In this document: one piece after another, positions 57,157 through 64,000 of the stretch
Layout: each line of letters opens with the position of its first letter
Position numbering within the stretch: position 1 is the stretch's first letter
Assembly (NCBI RefSeq): GCF_013394305.1
Contig: NZ_AP019810.1
Span: forward strand, 2,043,501 to 2,107,500
Origin: Enterococcus mundtii
GTDB lineage: Bacteria; Bacillota; Bacilli; Lactobacillales; Enterococcaceae
Direction: 5' to 3'
Length of the DNA: 64,000 bases
Notes under the pieces: model-generated
Told to the model about the DNA's origin: nothing
Databases searched by the model: none
The model's input: only the letters and a program-made list of their open reading frames with translations
Position numbers and translations under genes: made by a program

Positions 57157-57216
57157 AATAGCCAGTCAAATCTTGAATGATGGAAAATCATTTTTGGATT
57201 TGACTGGCTATTTTTC
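57157..57216 (+). terminator. Terminator
   Basis: AAATAGCCAGTCAAATC / GATTTGACTGGCTATTT, perfect 17-bp arms, then TTTCC. Confidence 0.9.
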
Positions 57217-57422
57217 CTTTGAAAGGTAAAGGAAAAGTGGGTTTTGCTTTTTTGGGGTTCTCATGTAGTTTTAGGAACTCATCAAATACATCAGTTGATA
57301 GTAGAGTTTCTTTTATTTCTTCCTAAGACCACGATCGTAAAAGGGTGAAGCCCCATTTTATTTTTTGTAAAGGTCTGGTAGTATAAAGAAAATAAATGGA
57401 GTAGAAAATAAATAAAAGAAAG

Positions 57423-59627
<2,205 letters not shown>

Positions 59628-59633
59628 ATGACG

Positions 59634-59673
59634 AAAAGCAAAGCGAGTAAAAATACACTTGCTTTGCTTTTTT
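59634..59673 (+). terminator. Terminator
   Basis: AAAAGCAAAGCGAGT / ACTTGCTTTGCTTTT then T-run. Confidence 0.88.
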
Positions 59674-59875
59674 ATTCAAAAAAATAAATAACTATAATTA
59701 TTTATGTAAATTTTAAATAACCGTTGTTTATAAAAAGAATATAACCTTTAATTGATTGTTTAAATAACGATTTTATGAACAAAAACAAATTTTATTTATT
59801 TTGGGGATAGCGTATGACTGGCATTATTTTGATATTACGTTTAGAATGGGATTACAATTAAAAAGGAGTGAGAAA

Positions 59876-60283
59876 ATGATAAAACTATACACTTCGCCTA
59901 GCTGTACATCTTGCAGAAAGGCCAAAGCATGGTTACAAACGAATCATCTTAATTTTGAAGAAAAGAATATCTTTGCAGAACCTCTGTCAGAAAATGAGAT
60001 ACGACAAATATTGGCCGCAACAGAAGGTGGAGTCGAAGATATTATTTCTACTCGTTCAAAAGTTTATGAGAAATTAGGGATCGATTTTAATGATTTATCC
60101 TTAAAAGAAATGATCCGCTTGTTCAAAGAATACCCATCTTTACTTAGACGTCCGATTCTACTTGATGAAAAAAGAGTATTGATTGGATTCAATGAAGATG
60201 AAATACGAGCATTTATTCCTAGAGAAATACGAGGTGTCGCAAGAAACTTGATTTATATGAAACATAGTGTCTTGTATTCGTAA
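59876..60283 (+). CDS. spx: Spx-family regulator
   Basis: 135 residues from ATG 59876, after AAAAGGAG. Redox CxxC motif C10-T-S-C13 in YTSPSCTSCRKAKAWL, and the conserved RRP (LLRRPILLD) and C-terminal part R.F.PREIR. Spx binds the RNA polymerase alpha subunit under thiol stress and redirects transcription. Enterococci have more than one spx; this copy is probably a paralogue and not the main one. The next gene is a degenerate relative. Confidence 0.85.
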   Translation: MIKLYTSPSCTSCRKAKAWLQTNHLNFEEKNIFAEPLSENEIRQILAATEGGVEDIISTRSKVYEKLGIDFNDLSLKEMIRLFKEYPSLLRRPILLDEKRVLIGFNEDEIRAFIPREIRGVARNLIYMKHSVLYS

Positions 60284-60300
60284 GAATAGGAGGAGACGTT

Positions 60301-60657
60301 GTGAATATCAAAATCTATAGTTCAACGAATTGCACCATAACGGTTAAAGCCATACAATGGTTAGAGAAAAAGAACTTATCTTATCAATTTGTTGATCTAG
60401 AAAGTAGAGCTTTAAGTAATAAAGAAGTCAAAGAGTTATGTAGTTTTGAAAATGCACATATTGAACAATTATTTACTACATGGTCATTTGAATTCAAAAA
60501 AATTAAAGCTGGACTTCCAAAAAAACAGGAAGATCAACTTCTATTTTTGTGCAAAACGCAACGTCATCTTTTAAGACGTCCTTTGATCATCATCGATGAT
60601 GCGCTGTTTGTTGGCTACGATCAACGATTGATGGAGCAATTGATTTTACATGAATAG
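60301..60657 (+). CDS. Divergent Spx/ArsC-like protein lacking CxxC
   Basis: 118 residues, GTG start with GGAGGAG eight bases upstream. It keeps the fold pattern (NIKIYSSTNCTITVKAIQWL, LLRRPLIIIDDALFVGYD) but has C-T-I-T in place of CxxC, so no redox switch of the usual type, and it lacks the C-terminal arm of Spx. It is 17 bp after the spx gene and surely co-transcribed. It may be a modulator or competitor of Spx at the alpha subunit; this is only an inference. Confidence 0.75.
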   Translation: MNIKIYSSTNCTITVKAIQWLEKKNLSYQFVDLESRALSNKEVKELCSFENAHIEQLFTTWSFEFKKIKAGLPKKQEDQLLFLCKTQRHLLRRPLIIIDDALFVGYDQRLMEQLILHE

Positions 60658-60940
60658 ACTGTATCCAATTGTGTTACATACTGAAAAAGGCAATTGGGAT
60701 CATCGGTTTTTCCTTAGTAACAAGCCAAAGAATCAAAATCTCACTTACCTGTTCTCTGGTTTTTTGGCTTATTACCAAAGGCGCGTTGCATATTTTTCGT
60801 AAAGAAACTAGTGATAACTAGCAAAAAGTGTAAGAGGCAAATCGTATATTCCAAAATAAAACATTTCGACTTTTTCGTATTTCTACTATAAAGAGGATCA
60901 AAATTGAAAGTATACCAGATAGATTTATCAGAAATAGTGA
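60658..60940. other. Intergenic region before the rRNA operon
   Basis: No gene supported. AAGCCAAA (60722-60729) and TTTGGCTT (60763-60770) may form a weak terminator for the Spx pair. Confidence 0.45.
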
Positions 60941-61244
60941 TTGACAACTAAATAGAATAAATGGTATATTTTTTTTTGTTGTTTTTTGTTTATTACTGAT
61001 TTTAATAGTGTAAATAAAACTTTAAATAATGCTTGACGAATAGAAAAACACATGTTAATATAACTAGTGTTGTTTGAGAAAATCATCAAGGAATGTTGTC
61101 TCTACAAAAGAAGAGATAAAAAAAGTTGTTGACAAATAACAAACAACAAGTTATTATAAGTGAGTTGCTAAAACGACCTCGTGAAAAACGAGTTGAAAAA
61201 ACTTTTAAAAAATAGTTGACAATCATCCGAGAGTTTGCTAAGAT
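60941..61244 (+). promoter_or_regulatory. Four tandem rRNA promoters
   Basis: TTGACA (60941) 18 bp TATATT (60965-60970); TTGACG (61033) 17 bp TAATAT (61056-61061); TTGACA (61129) 17 bp TATTAT (61152-61157); TTGACA (61216) 17 bp TAAGAT (61239-61244). All are close to consensus. The last two are the usual P1/P2 pair of rrn operons; the first two are extra. Confidence 0.8.
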
Positions 61245-61448
61245 ATAAAAGTTGCTACGGCAATCACAAACGATAAGTTGAGACAGTTGTGTTTCAATTA
61301 TCACGTAGACCTTTGAAAACTGAACAAAGTAAGACAAACCAAATGTGTAGGGCGTCTTGATTCAATTCAAGACAACAAACATTTTTAACAAGCAAGCAAT
61401 ATGCTAGCAAACAATTGAGCTTAACAATCGAAAGATTGTTCTAACTTT

Positions 61449-63015
<1,567 letters not shown>

Positions 63016-63086
63016 AATATTACGGAGACTACACACGTTTGTCGATACTTTGTTCAGTTTTGAGAGGTCTACTCAAAATTTAACCC

Positions 63087-63159
63087 GGGGCCTTAGCTCA
63101 GCTGGGAGAGCGCCTGCTTTGCACGCAGGAGGTCAGCGGTTCGATCCCGCTAGGCTCCA
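63087..63159 (+). tRNA. tRNA-Ala (UGC)
   Basis: 73 nt in the 16S-23S spacer; acceptor GGGGCCT / AGGCTCC, anticodon loop TTTGCAC with TGC, T-loop GGTTCGATCCC. The CCA end is not encoded. Confidence 0.98.
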
Positions 63160-63340
63160 TTAACAACGTATGTTGTTATATACTTGTTCATTGAAAACTG
63201 GATATTGAAGTAAAAATGTAAGTAATACAAACCGAGAACACCGCGTTGAATGAGTTTTTTAATAAGTTCAATTGCTTATTTTTCTTGATTGGACTTCTAT
63301 CGCTAGAAGAAAGATCAAAACCCAACCGTAAGGTTGATAA

Positions 63341-64000
<660 letters not shown>

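Overview
The window is a chromosomal segment of a low-GC Gram-positive, almost certainly an Enterococcus of the E. faecium/hirae/durans/mundtii group. The evidence is the 16S rRNA sequence at 61.4-63.0 kb, the end of tyrS followed by tdcA and tyrP (the enterococcal tyramine cluster), MalR/MalT-type maltose genes and enterococcal-style cis sites for MalR, CcpA, PadR and Zur. I could not run a database search, so species is not assigned.

Layout. 0-4.1 kb: 3' end of tyrS, tyrosine decarboxylase and tyrosine/tyramine exchanger. 4.6-13.1 kb: maltose regulon, with malR, galM, pgmB and mapA on the minus strand facing a maltose PTS (EIICBA) and a phosphohydrolase-like gene; two near-identical palindromic operators sit on the two divergent promoters. 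13.4-19.5 kb: a large membrane protein, phenolic acid decarboxylase with its PadR repressor, and a MerR-controlled multidrug MFS operon. 19.6-20.2 kb: a MazEF-like pair whose antitoxin is frameshifted at T8. 20.4-32.0 kb: envelope-stress and antimicrobial-peptide functions (fused ABC exporter, OmpR-type two-component system, PadR-DUF1700-DUF4097 operon, SPFH protein, YxeA plus Bce-like ABC). 32.1-38.8 kb: a second alpha-glucoside system (RpiR regulator, EIICB, GH4 6-phospho-alpha-glucosidase, MFS) flanked by decayed genes (DUF2087 with a stop, a TnpB remnant, a broken MazF). 38.9-51.4 kb: a two-domain peptidoglycan hydrolase, an RbsR-like regulator, an ABC exporter with a monooxygenase-like protein, trehalose-6-phosphate hydrolase and two AI-2E-family permeases. 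51.8-53.5 kb: Zur-type controlled zinc-binding AdcA. 53.6-56.3 kb: a complete agrBDCA-type peptide quorum-sensing locus. 56.9-60.7 kb: a small conserved gene, a UvrD-like helicase and a pair of Spx-family genes. 60.9-64.0 kb: four tandem promoters, 16S rRNA, tRNA-Ala(UGC) and the start of 23S rRNA.

Most notable: (1) the agr locus contains a 36-codon agrD gene between agrB and agrC, from which a five-residue cyclic peptide CFGMS can be predicted; (2) a dispersed palindromic repeat family with a 118-bp tandem period occurs at four intergenic loci, with conserved outer arms and a variable central stem; (3) both MazEF-like modules are broken at homopolymer runs, which could be decay, slippage-based control or sequencing error. 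Control sites in the window fit their genes: MalR operators inside core promoters, a 26-bp PadR box, a CcpA-type and a TreR-type site at the trehalose hydrolase promoter, and a Zur box at adcA.
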